Assembly (NCBI GenBank): GCA_013433145.1
Contig: CM024189.1
Coordinates: 9,106,001-9,170,000, forward strand
Source of the DNA: Ascaris suum
Lineage: Eukaryota > Nematoda > Chromadorea > Rhabditida > Ascarididae
Length of the DNA: 64,000 nucleotides
Direction: 5' to 3'
Shown: positions 1 through 13,100 of the stretch, in pieces
Layout of the letters: every line of letters starts with the position of its first letter
Numbering within the stretch: the stretch's first letter is position 1
Translations under genes and position numbers: made by a program
The notes under the pieces: generated by a model
Told to the model about the DNA's origin: nothing
What the model saw: only the letters and a program-made list of their open reading frames with translations
The model's database searches: none

Positions 1-2978
1 ATTTGTTAACAGTTTAATCTCATTGGATTGACGGATGTGATGGACTAAGCTGTGTCTAACTCCAGTGTAAAGTTCAGGCTGTAGCATGATCCATCCAGAC
101 AACTGAAGTTAGAGTGGCCCATCTCTTAACGTATGTAAATGCAAACGTATTTTTCTAATACAAGCACTCTAAGAGCTTGTAAGCGTTGAATTTCGCATGA
201 GTCACCAAAGCTTCCATTTTTGGGGTCGGGAATATTCGAATGTTTTGACGATTCTAGTGACACTAAGAAACTTTTCTTGTGGAGCAAAAGTTGAAGAAAA
301 CATCGTAACGTTGCGAGGTGTTTGTGATCATGGCACAGAACATAAGTTATGTGCCATTAAATCAGATTCTCATACTATTTCATAGCCGGTGTTTATTTTT
401 TAAAACGTATCGTGGATACTTCTCGGCTTCTCCAAATCCACAAGCAGGATTACGTTGCTTTAGTAATTACACTAGTGAATAAGTGGAATTTCCTGAGAAA
501 CCCAACACCCATAACATGCTAGAATTTGACATCCCACATATAGCGCATTGTGAGTTACCCGCATCGAACACCCATTGCAGTTGTCATGAGGCACCTTGCT
601 GTAGTTCTGGTGTTTTTGCGAGATCGAGCAGTCTTCATCCAGTGCTATTGATTATCTTCGCTTTAAAATTGATGATATATTGGAAACTGGCTTGATGTGC
701 CGATAGGTGTGTAGGGGATGAGCTTCTGAGTATATTCGCTGGCTTATAGATGTATAGTAAAGGTAAACGGAGATGTATGCTAATCTGCGAAGCTGCATCA
801 CTTAGCCATCCCGGAAAAAATTGATTGAATACGTCAACGCACTATGCACTTTAGCTGACAAATAGCAATAGAAACAGCCGGGTCTCGCAGTCGCGCCGTT
901 TTTCATTTCTGCATGTTCGCTATCACTTCAGACGGTCTTTTCGATTGCTTTAAGTTCTTTTCTTATAAGTTACCATTCTTTTAACCTTATATTGCTTTCC
1001 GTCAGTTTGCTTAAATAAATACATTCGGGAGTCTCAAAGAGCAATCATTTCATTTCCGCATAGCAGGCCATCATAGCCTGCTATTATACGCTGTCATCAG
1101 AGGTGCTTCTCATCCCATGTTCTTGTCAAAAGAATATACCAAAGTAGGAAAAGCTAGGCAACCAGCACTGACCTGGTCAGCAAATTCTTGCCTTAATTTT
1201 ATAGAAATGTAGATGAAATGATTTGATGCAATTGGTGATATGGAATAAAAAACGTCACAAAATTTCTGCTGAGGTAGGATGATTCTGGGATCTCAAAGTT
1301 TTTTCTAAAATTCAGCCAGGACCTACGGTTTCAGCCGAGACACCTTTGAAATTCAGATTTGAAATGTGCATCAGTTAAGAAGATAAGTAAAAATACACCT
1401 CCCAAGCATGGATTTTATTTCACCTGAATGTAGAGGTCAAGATCCAACAGCTAGTTTTTAATGCTTTAATGCTACAATGCAACGCATATGTCACGCCAAA
1501 ATCGATTGAGGGTAGTAATGGTGAACAGTTCGCAAGGTCACCGAAATGCCTACTTTTGAGGTCAGTAAGACAGACGATCCCTCTTGTGGGTAAAAATCGG
1601 TTGTTTTTTTTTAGCTTTCCGGACACAATTACGGTGTTCGCGAGAACTTGCACGCAGGTACAGCTTCCTCGAGAACACCCACGGGACTCCCTCTATATAC
1701 CTGATAATCTCACTTAGATGATCCGATAGTCTGTGAAAAATTTCAGCATTTTGTTTGGCTACAGATCAGTTCTTTCGAAGTTTCACATAGCCGATCTGAA
1801 CAAGATTTGCTGTATGATATTCCCTCCGTACTCATTTTATTCACTTTTGAGAAGTCTTCTGCACATCTAAGTGACTCATGTTGTTGTTGCATGTTTGAGC
1901 TAATAGCTTCATGGCGAAAGCACTTTGTTTGTGCATACTCAGCCGTGATTAGGAAGGTGAGTTTGGGGTAGTTGATGAGGTTATTGCGGAAGAGGAAAAC
2001 AAACGAGGCTTCAGTAAAGCCAGATCTAGATTTCGTATCAGATTATTTATGGGCTTATTCAGCGTTATGTAATAGACCATTGTTCAGTGTCTGTTGACTG
2101 TTAGGCCGTTTCGTGCAGGGTTAGAGCTATGCTACTTATGCAAAGATTGTTGCAATCAGTGTTCTCATGGCAAAGGTTTGATGATATTTTGTTATTTTTT
2201 ATGCAATAATATAAGACAGTTTTATGCAATATCAGGATATTATCTTGCAACGTTATGCAAAATATAATAAAATGATAAAAAAGTTGTTATTAGATGTTTT
2301 TGAAGAGTGGAAAATTTTTGATTCTATTCGATGAAAAGATGAGTGCAAATGCGCTATTGCAACGGCAATAATTCATTATCTCAAAGCGCACATTGCTAAG
2401 CATCATCAACATAACACTGTTCTATTCTCAGTTGTCCACTAGCGCTTACAGTAGCAATAATCATTTGATACATCAGATTTTGATTCTTTGGAACGAAATG
2501 TGAGGTAATTTCTGATTACGATTGAATGGTTCATCAGCCTGACTGCGGACGTAACTGTACATTTGGTAATGTAGTTGAGTTTGCGTTCAGCAAGGATAAT
2601 ATCACAATGGACAGACGATTTGCGTTTTGTCGTTGGTTTTTTTTTCAATTCCTTGAGAGGCATTCCAGCTAAGCAGTGACCCATTCGGGTCGCCGAATTG
2701 CGTTGCCGACAAAATTGTTCATTCGAAGTGCGCATTTGCTGCTTAAACGGAGGCACTCTTTTTTGGCGAATCGAAAGCGAACGCGCTGCCTTCTCTTCGC
2801 TTCCTCGCAACTGCTTATTTAATCATTCAATTTCCTTCTCCTTCAAGCGTTTCGCCGCACTTTTTTGCTCGTTTTCATTGCCCTACGCAACCCTCTATCA
2901 GCAACGACCCACCGTCATCTCATTGCTTATTGTGACGTAGGCAAAACATGGAAGATGGATTTGCATAAATTACGTGAA

Positions 2979-3081
<103 letters not shown>

Positions 3082-5434
3082 CATGTCGATAGTGCATTAA
3101 GCTAAGGGATTGGGATGTAGTTCCTTGATTTAATTTTTGAAGAGTAACGTAAAGTGCATCTTCAAAAGAAGCAGTTTGCATAATGCTTTGTTGATTTCTT
3201 GTTCTGTGGTATTTATATCACCATTTTATAAATTATGTGACGTCATAGGATCACTTTCAGAGACGTTTCTACATGTTCCTCATCTAGAAATTACAAGATT
3301 CCCTCTAGTAGTCTAGCTAAGAGTATTTGCAGATTCGCTCTCTATTAAATTTCTGCAAATAATAGCCCAAAACGCGTTGTAACTGAAAGAGTGATGTTTC
3401 CATAAAAGTGTCGCATCAAGGAAATAGTTGTTTTTGGGTTCTTCGGCCAAGGCTAATCTGGGGAAGCCACAGCTGATGTAAGGTTTAATAAAGCCTTTTT
3501 CACGTATCACAATCAAAATGCTCAACACTCAACCTATGGCTTCAACTGGACCATCCTCTTCCTCGCCCGTCTCCTTTCGCTTCTTTTCCCATTTGCTGAT
3601 TACGGTTTGTATGTATATATGTGATACATACACGACTTGAAAATGAGAGAACGTTACCAGGTAAAACCAGTGGGACGCATCGTAGCGGAATGATAGATAT
3701 GAATGTGCTAGACAAAACGAAGTGCTTGCTCATATGTAGTCGACAGAAAGAAAATAAGGGTCGTCCGTCTAATAGAAAAAAAAACGGGGAGTCACGTTAC
3801 GCTTAGAAAAGAATTAAAGCGAGACAGGCCTGTGAAAGCAGCAAACAATACAAAAGTAGCAAAAATCGGCGATGCTTCAAAATGGTTTCCTGCATTAGCG
3901 AAACCCAATGAGGACTGTAAAAGGATAATATAAGTCGCGATCTTTTTACCTACTTTGAGAATGGCGGACGCAACACAAAACACTATACGAATTACAATTT
4001 AAATGAGATGCCGGACGACCACTTCTGTGATATGCCGACAACCAAATCCCTCTGAATTTTATCTGCGAAGGTCTTCCCGGCGGAGATGAGGAAGCGGCTG
4101 ACGCAGATTCTTTCCAAATACGGGTAAAAAAAGTTTCATAGGTCACATGATTGCTTGAATATTGATTGTTTCTAATTTACTGCCGAAGCCTCGCTTCTAT
4201 CTCTGAAACTGTTTGGGATGCTCACAATGAACAGTCGGATGCTTATCTATGAAAAATCTAGGATGATTTGATGAGGGCTCGGCTACTTGCTGCCTTACCC
4301 TTCGATCAAGCTTCATCAATCGCCAGGTTGGCTCGTCAAATTTTCAGCCTGCTTAGGGATTCACTCTTCAGTTCCGCAAACGCCCGACATTTAATGGGCC
4401 GTTCGTCTTAGGTAGTTAAATCATGATGTGCTTTTCAGCAATGAGACGAAGCAGTGCTCACATACGGGAATAATCCCAGTCACTGAAATCAAGAGCAGCT
4501 GAAACGGAAATCGAACTGTAAAGGTTAATTGGTGGAATTAGGTGCGCAGTGCCAGAACACAGTACTGAGACTGTAGAACATCAGGCTGTACCAGTGAGCA
4601 ATGACAGTGAATGTTTGAGAAACTAATCTGGATTAAAGAAGCTATTGAAAATGGGAGACACAAATGGGCGACGTCCACTTTCGAACTGCAGTCAACCGAA
4701 GAATAGGAGGCTGTGTTTGCCTCAGCCTGTAATCAACTTGCACAAAGCCATAGGTAAGCGCTTGCTGCATCTAGACGCACTTTGAATTTTACGTCTCCAG
4801 TAGCGCTTTAGTCGATTGGCTTTTTTTTCGCGGCAGTTTAACAGTTGGAGCATTTTGTTAGCAGCGATCATCGATGCGTCATTGATTGTTTATGCAGCTG
4901 TCTTTTGTTGGGAAATTTATTTTTTCAAAGTGGATGATTGATGGAGGAACTTGTGAAAAGTAATGTTTGAGTATTTTCGACAGCGTTAAGAACGAAGAAT
5001 GCTTTAATGATTGGTTTAAGAGCATCGAAGAGCGTTTTGCTATTTCTGTTGGCCGATATCGGATGGCAATATTCACATAACGCCACACTTGTTCCACTCA
5101 ACGATAATCACCTCAAATCTATTGCAGTTCTTAATGCACTCTATATTTTTAAACGTTTAGTTCTTGTTGATATAATTCCGATGTACGTTAACTGATATGT
5201 ACACAATGGAGTCAGTCACGAACACTGACACGGCAAATTACGTTACTTTGAAGTTATTCCTCAAAGTTTTTTTTCACTAAAGCTTCCGCTTATCGTCTAA
5301 TATAGCACAGAACAGATACCGTCATCAAACAGGTGAATTGACTGCTGACATTCGTATGAAAAATTGTGGGGAGATGAAGCATCAGAGAGAGAGAGAGCCG
5401 TCTATGCGATTGCTAGGTGTCTAACTTATGAGAT

Positions 5435-5680
5435 ATAATTTTTCGTTTAATTATATATAAAAATATATTGTTATATAAGAATAAAAGTTATTTGCTATGT
5501 AGTTATAAATTGTAAAATTTATGTTATTATGAATTATTGCTATTTTAAATTGTGAATTGAAAAAATAAATAAAATTTTGATGTTGAGAAATATAAAATTA
5601 TACAGAAGAATTATATAAAATTATCGTGTAAAAATGTAATTTATGAGATGAGCGAAAAAGTTGACATTGTTTACTCTAAA
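5435..5680. repeat. AT-rich low-complexity block
   Basis: About 250 bp almost free of G and C, with many TTATAT, AATAAA and TATAAA motifs. No unit length is evident. Confidence 0.7.
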
Positions 5681-8600
5681 GTAATCATTAATCTTTTAAG
5701 CACTAAGAACTAGAAGTTTTTTGTGTTATTTCTCACTTCTCTAGGTACTTGATGTTTAAGTTAATAGGTTGTCTAACTATGCTTTGCTGAGGCGCTGCTT
5801 GCGCCTTCCCCCTGGAAAACCCGCCACATAGTGTTCACTAGTCTGAAGTAGTGCGAAGCAGATTTGTTTATTAGCAGGAACGAATAGAAAACGTCGTCGT
5901 TGACAAGCGCACAATGTTCATTCGTCGGCGTGATGTTCTCTTGTTGTTCTCTCATGATGTTGCACTCTTAGTTATCCACTTCCTATTCAATTTCCCTCAC
6001 TCTGTTCCCATATCCATTAGGGCATGCTCACATATCAATCTTGCTCTTAATTTAGCTTGTTGAGCTACTCTCTTCTTCCCATTGAATTCAACAATTAATA
6101 CATTCGATTCGTTGCAGAATGGCGCAATCGAGGTTGAAGTAGAGGTCTATGACATTTCCGGTGAATAAGGATTGTGTGCGTCTGCGGTAATGCAAACGCC
6201 GTTCAAGCATACTTCACTCCTTTCACCCCTACCGCCGTTTTGCACCAGACCTCCTTTACAACACGCGTCTTCCTCATAATCGGGCATGTCTTGTTGTAGA
6301 AATTACTCTTCACCATTTGATTTCTTTGTATGCAAAAAAAAAATCTGCGTTATTTTTGCAGTTGCCATTCCATTGTCGTGGCAGTCGTTATATTATTTCA
6401 GGAACGCTGCCTGAGCCTTTTACAGTGCATTCCCATAGGAAGAACTTGAGCGCATTTGTCTGTCGCAACAACGCGATTATTGGAAACGCATTTATAGCAT
6501 TTCTTAAACGTTGGCAGAGCGATTTTAGTAGCATTGCTGTAATGTCTTTATTTGGCTCTTTTTAAACCATGAAATGAGCTTATAATGAAGGTTATCAGTG
6601 AATAGTTCAGTGTGTTTCTCATATCATTAGGTACACTTATCTTTTTTTTACACTTCTCTTTTTTTTCGTACTAAGGTACCACTCTAGAGGAAATTACTTT
6701 GATTTTATGGTGCGTTATGTGATCCAGCGACGATCGCCTTCGAACGTTGAGTGCGTTAGACACGATTAGCAATAAGTAACGCTTGTATGCAAAATTAGTC
6801 TAATCGTTTCATATGCGAAAGCAGAGTTGCAGCTGATGCTGTCAACTTGGAAGGTTTGTCTCGATTCCCCAACGTTGTAGTTTTATTCCCAAAAATTTAC
6901 TTTCATTGGGTATATTTCTTTTCGCTATGGTACAGCAAAAAGCGAATAAGATATTAGACGAACCGCACAAACTATAGTGTTATTCACTGTTAAATAAAGG
7001 AGGAGGCAATGATATGTATTCTTTAATCGGTGCCACTCAGAGCGAATTTCGTTGGCTTTTATTTTTGATCACCTTTTCGCAGTGGTTTTGGGAATGTTGA
7101 TTGCACGCGTTTGCAAAGCCTCTTGCTAGCCGTACATTTCCCATAACAGGCAGGTTGCATACATTTGGCAGCATACAAGTTTATTCGAGAGACGACGTTT
7201 GCCCAGTCATTACACTTTCCACTTTTTGTAGCTTTGAAAGATGCTGGCTAGAAGTGGAAATAGGAATTTCACAGCTGTATGAAAATTTTATATGTGAGAA
7301 TCGTAACTTATAAAAATGATTTGAAATTCTTCCGAGCACGCAAGTGTTTAGCCTGATGAGTGATTGCAGCACGTTTTTTCGCATCTGCGAAGCATATTGT
7401 GGCAGATAACAAAGAAATGTTACAGCATTAGCATTAGACCTAACAATTGCCGAGGGCTGATGCCCGTTATTTTTTTCAATAAAGTTTGTTTTGCCCTGGG
7501 CTAGGGGGTGTTTTTGCAGCGCCCGTTGATGCCACTTGCGTGCTGAGTTTTTTTTTTTTTTTTAAATCTTTAACGCTTTGTAAGCATTCTCTAACTGTGT
7601 GTGTTTAATGCAATTTTTCAATAAGCGGTCTGCTGGATGCAAGTTTCTCAGCACCTCACGAAGCGCTCAACGCATTCTGGCTGTGATGATATTTGCTGAA
7701 AAATATGGCCAAGCGTATTTTAATTGCATACACTACAAGAAAGCGACTCGGTCCAGCGACGGAGCACTTCATAAACGGTCGCTGGGAATCGCCCATTGCC
7801 CGCAATTGGCCGCATGTTTCGGTGTGCTCTAAACACAGAAGTGGTCGGAGCATACCCAACAGTGGGGGTCGCTCGTTTGGGACAACAGTCGCACCGCGTC
7901 CATCCACGTGACGGCATCCCACTGGCATCGCTCATTTAATCAAACATTCTATAGGCGTTGAGAATTTGTCGCCGTTTCGAAACGAGGATGGTTAGGAGGA
8001 TAACAGCGAAAATGTAGATAGTCTGCGCACACAGACTGTAATGTTATCATTAGAAATCTCACCGAATTGCATGCAACAACCATCCTAGTTTTCTTTTTGT
8101 AACGATTTGCTGATGCAGTTGTTTTCTGCGAAACGATTATCCCAGTATTAAAATGGATGAAAGAAAAATGATCTTAATGAAACCTGGTTTGACACGCGTG
8201 CAGCTTGAAACGAGTGCCTAACTTGTGCATTGCTAGTCAGTGAATTTCTGCACCATTTTTGTAGTCCATTTCTTCCAATTTCGCAAGGTTCGCCTTCCTT
8301 GGGATCCGCCTCCAACAGCACAATTAGTTTTATAAATACCACGATGAAGTTCATGTGATGTCCCACATCACATTTAGGTTCGGAGAGAAGATTCGGCTAT
8401 TGGTTCTAAGAAATGGGCACTACAAACACTTAGGTATGTACATTCATATGCGCATTATGCGTAGATAGCTTTCTCTGCAAAAGAGGGACACCAGGGATTA
8501 TAATTCCCAGAGAATTGAAGGAAGAGTTCTTGAAGAAGGTTTTTTTTATTCTTTTCGCGAAGAGGTGGCGAGGTTATTTTTACTTTCAGAAATTTTTACC

Positions 8601-10078
8601 AGTATAAATATTTCAATGATCAGTTCTGGTTAGTTTAGATTTGTTCCTGAAGCTGTGGAACTCTAGAAGAGAGAACTGGAGCTCTTACGGAGATTACAAT
8701 TTTTTCCTAAAGTTTTACAAGGGAGAGAAGAGGGATTATTCTAGACAGTGTTGTGATTATTCGTCGCTTGACGCCAACAAATGTAAATACTTTTTTCTCG
8801 CGGATAGGGCGCGTTTTATGAATTTGTAGAATGCGAGAAGTGTTGGTTTCGGCGTGAGAAGCACATATTATTGAGCCGAAAACATTTCTAAAGCAGAAAT
8901 ATTTTTGCACATCGAATTCCACTCTAATGATGCACTCATCGCGAAATGTCTCCTTGCTTGAAATCGGCCAACCGACCTTTCACTAGCTCAACATGCGTAC
9001 TCTTACCTATAATTTGTTGCCTTAATAGGTAACTGATGTCTTATTTATTATTCATTTCGGTGATTGTTGCTGTTTTCTGTATACACGGTTTTACGTGAAA
9101 CAAAGTTTGCACTTCGAGGTTGACACATAATTTTCGAGAGTTCAATTCACAAGGGCTGTCTTGGTTTTTGTCGGCGTCGTTTCGAAGATAGTGTGATGTG
9201 GGTGAAGGTTGTTTGTGTAAAGTGGCACTATAAGCGTGCGTAAATCGTGCTCTCATGTGGCCGCTAGGTGACGCTTCTCGCTCACCATTTGCGTTCGCCA
9301 CTTAAATGTTTGATCAAACTGCATAGTTGTTTTTTTTTTCTGGTAGGTGTTGAAATGTGCTATTATAATATTAATTTCATAATCAGTGGGAGAGACTTTC
9401 CCCGTGATGGTAATTATGTGAGATCTTCTGGAGATATACTGAACATGAAGATCCTTTGTGATTTTTCGTTTCTCATTTTTTTCCTTATTTTAATAGTGCT
9501 TAGTTTCGTTCGATGATGAGCAATGAATAATCTGCAACGAATGAGAGCTCATTTTTTTCTCTTTCTCCTCTCGCGCCCAAATCGTTACGACTTCAATGTT
9601 TGAACCGTTTTATCACCTTCTCCACTCTTCTGCGTTGCCAAATCGCTCTACAAACACTTCAGTTTGCACACTGTGCTCTATTTACTTTCAACTATCTGTG
9701 CTCCGTTACATGTTTGTATCTTTCTTAATAACTTTCTCCTCGATATCTCTCCTTAAACAGTACTTTCATAATTCGTTCATTTCATTACTAAGGTACATTC
9801 TGTTTTGCTAATTTTCTTGTTAATCATTTTCGATAATGGCTTTTTAAATTGAACTTATCAAATTTGCCACATACCTCAGTTACTAGATTGTCTCGTTTAA
9901 TTACACTTGTTAGAGGTAGATATTGCTCCATTCATAACTATTGAAGTTGTATTAAAAACTAATCAATTTGTGACATTAATCGGGGTAACGCGCCGTGATT
10001 TTATAGACGCCATTATTTTTTAGGCTATAGAGGGCGTTGTAGTTGAAAGTGAAGTATAAGCGTACTGAAAGGATGCAC

Positions 10079-10138
10079 GCTTATTTTGTAAACGGCAACC
10101 TTGTTTTTGCTTATTTTATGAGCGGCAACTTTATTTAT
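10079..10138. repeat. 30-bp imperfect tandem duplication
   Basis: Two adjacent copies share GCTTATTTT and GCGGCAAC-like cores at the same spacing (10079-10108 and 10109-10138). Confidence 0.75.
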
Positions 10139-13100
10139 GTATTTATTTTTTTTAATATTAAGCGGACGGATGGTTTTTTGTGGAGAGGAACTACGTGTGT
10201 GGTAGATGATTTGTAGAGGAAGAGCAGTACAAGTTGGAGAGTAACTTTTGTCGGAGGTTGTTTGCGCAACGGGCATTCGTCGTGCAGTGAGTGCGGGCAT
10301 GCCTGCCTCAGAGTGGATGCTTCCTGCTTGTCTCCATCGAATAGCAGCCCATATTGCGGCACTCATTTGCTATAATGGCGCCTCGGCGTGCCGAATGCGA
10401 TTTGCACGTCTCGCTTCCAATTTCAGAACTTCTTCTTCTGTTTGCGTTGGTGCTTATTGGCCAGCGTCCACTGATACTCGTTTTCCTTCTTACTTTCTAT
10501 CATTTTCCTCTCAGGTATGCATGAAAGCCTCTACGCTGTTCTTGAATACTGCATTCCTCTTTTTTTTGTTGACGTGCGCTGGGTTTGCCATCGCTTTTTA
10601 ACATTTCATCCGCTCGAATGTTGGTTCTATGAAGTACCATTGTCTGTTGGCCACTTCTATCCATCTAGCATCGTTTTTTCGCTTATATTGCCGCGTAAGT
10701 TTTCGTTTTCTTCATAATGCCTCTCTAATCCTAACTGACCATTGCATACGAGACAAGAAAAAACATCTTTATTGAAAAAGTAGGGAAGGTTATATTGCTG
10801 CACTTGATGAGACGGAAAAAGAGAGAAAAAAAGGAGAGAGCGCCTGTAGCAGAAAGAAAAAAAGTACACTGAAGGGATATGCGAACGAAATAAGTTGCAA
10901 ATAGCAATTCAGATAAGAGAGATGACGCGTATAGCTGGATATACCGAGTCTCTCGTCTAAATCTATTTCACACGAAACGATTTAAAATTCCATTTTTCAA
11001 CTGTATTCCACTTTCTCATACTTGTTAGCTACGTCGGAAATTCAAAGATAGGTATGGGAGAATTGATCAAACGATGTTATTTTCTCTAATGCGATATATT
11101 GGCACCTGATAAAAAGCATTAAAGGTCACTCAAAAGAAGCTCTGAAAATATATAATCGTATTTTACGACGAGATGTCCTATCGATTTAAATGATTATCGA
11201 TTGACTGTTGTTGAATGGTTTCGTTGCATGTTTGTTTACTCTCGGCAGTGTTATATATCGCGTTCATTGCTCGCTTCGTCGATGAGCGCAACGTTGAGTC
11301 GGTTGCTCTTTGAATAGCGTTCGCTTGAGACCATCATCGATGGTAAAGTTCATGGCGTTGTGCAGCATCATCGTTCACTTTATTCATCAACCTTCTTTGT
11401 GTCTGCCGTGTTTGTGAGGTGCGAGAACTCTCGATGTGATCGTTTAGAAACAATTGTTTCTTGTCACCTACTGTATTCGAGGAGGCAACAGATGAAAAGC
11501 AAAAAAGAGAGAGGACATTAATGCTGATGCAGCCTAAAAGATCTGAAGCGGAGTCGAAGGGAGTGCGTTCGTGGCATGTTTCTGATTGGTCGGCATGGGA
11601 CCTCCAGTTATAGTACCTCTCGTTATGAAGAAACAACATTCAGATAAACGTTGTGAGAAAAAACGGCTTCGATTACATACAATTTTCCAGGAGGTTCAAG
11701 GAATGGTTTCCATACGAAACTGAGTGAAAAAATTTTAGAATACGAAAACGCGACCTCAGATTGTCTATTTTGGGCATCCCATGTCGAGTCATCCCAAATT
11801 TGCCCAAAGCAGAGATCTCTTTCACTGATTGGAATATGTTTATGTTCCAGATAGGAGTTCAGTGCCTCAAGAGTTGAACAGCTATGTGCATAACTACTCG
11901 CCGGCAAAGAAACAGTGGACTGGTATACATAAAAGCGATCGAAAATAAAAGAAATGCAATGAAGAGGGAGTAAACCATAGAATGTAGGTGGTTGTAGACT
12001 GCTAATATATGCTTTTATTACTTACACTCATGTTTTGTTTTACTACATTTATTTGTACTTTAATTATTACTTATATTTTTGTTAATTGTATTCTATATGC
12101 TCTCGGTTTGCTCAATCGCGCTGTGCGTTTAGTTTTATGTTTTTTATTTTGTGTTTCAATACGGCGAGATTTTTTCTTCCACTGTGAATGTTGATTAATA
12201 CAACATCTTGAGCAAAGTGATTCGTTTAATTCGAAGCGATGACTGATTTCAAAAGGATAAAAAATTACCTTTTCATTAAAAAAGCCTTCAGAGGGATAAA
12301 AAAATTTTTGATCGGAAGTCATTCTTGAAGTTTTCTACCTCTGTTACTCCACTGTTGAATGTATTAAGTAAGGTCAGTGTTTTTTATACTTGAAATCTAT
12401 ATCACGACTAACTGCATTTATTCTTACTTCAATGTGAAGTTGTTGAATTAGCGATGGTCACATGCTGTATCAATGCGTTAAAGAACAAAGAGAGTTGAAA
12501 AGCACGAATTTCCGAAGTTTCGTAACGAGCATTTTTCAAAATCTTATTTATATATCTGTAATGTTAACGTGCCATAAAATGTCACTACGATGATTATAGT
12601 AATATCAAACTCTTGTTCGCTACTGATAGCAATTTTTTGGAAGGGAGTTTTATTTCTTTTTTTTTGAAGAATTTTTTTTGGGAATTCCTTAGCACACATC
12701 AGTTTTGGTGGCACTTAATGCTATACAACTCTTTCCTGTTGAAAATAGAAACGCGAATATTTGCGATCGCCTAAATCATTTCGCCATATTCTTTTGTCGG
12801 TTATCGTAATGACGAAATACGCAGTGAAATATAGTTTTTCGAACGTCTTTCGCAATTACTAATTTTTGATACTTACGATAACATAAAATGTCGATGCTAT
12901 CGCTAAAAATTGAAATCATTAATTTGGAACGGTGAAGGACTGTGCCGCTGAGAGCTTCTGAAATTTCGGTTCTCTCCCTCCCCCATCCCCTTCCCGTTTC
13001 TTTGATTTGCGTCATAAGACAGACATACAACTGACATATCACGAACTTAGCTCTAATAAGTGAATATGCCATTGCAAGGAACATTTGAGTAGGGAGCAGT

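Noticed and set aside
2439..2810. 123-codon - strand ORF
   Set aside because: Basic, low in motifs, no neighbours or splice sites; overlaps another open frame on the + strand.
7590..7940. Cluster of overlapping ORFs on both strands in a locally GC-richer patch
   Set aside because: Open frames on both strands at once are explained by fewer stops in GC-rich DNA; none has a motif.
11623..11907. 94-codon - strand ORF (MPASSYAHSCS...)
   Set aside because: Protein-like in places, but it stands alone with no recognisable domain or supporting exon.
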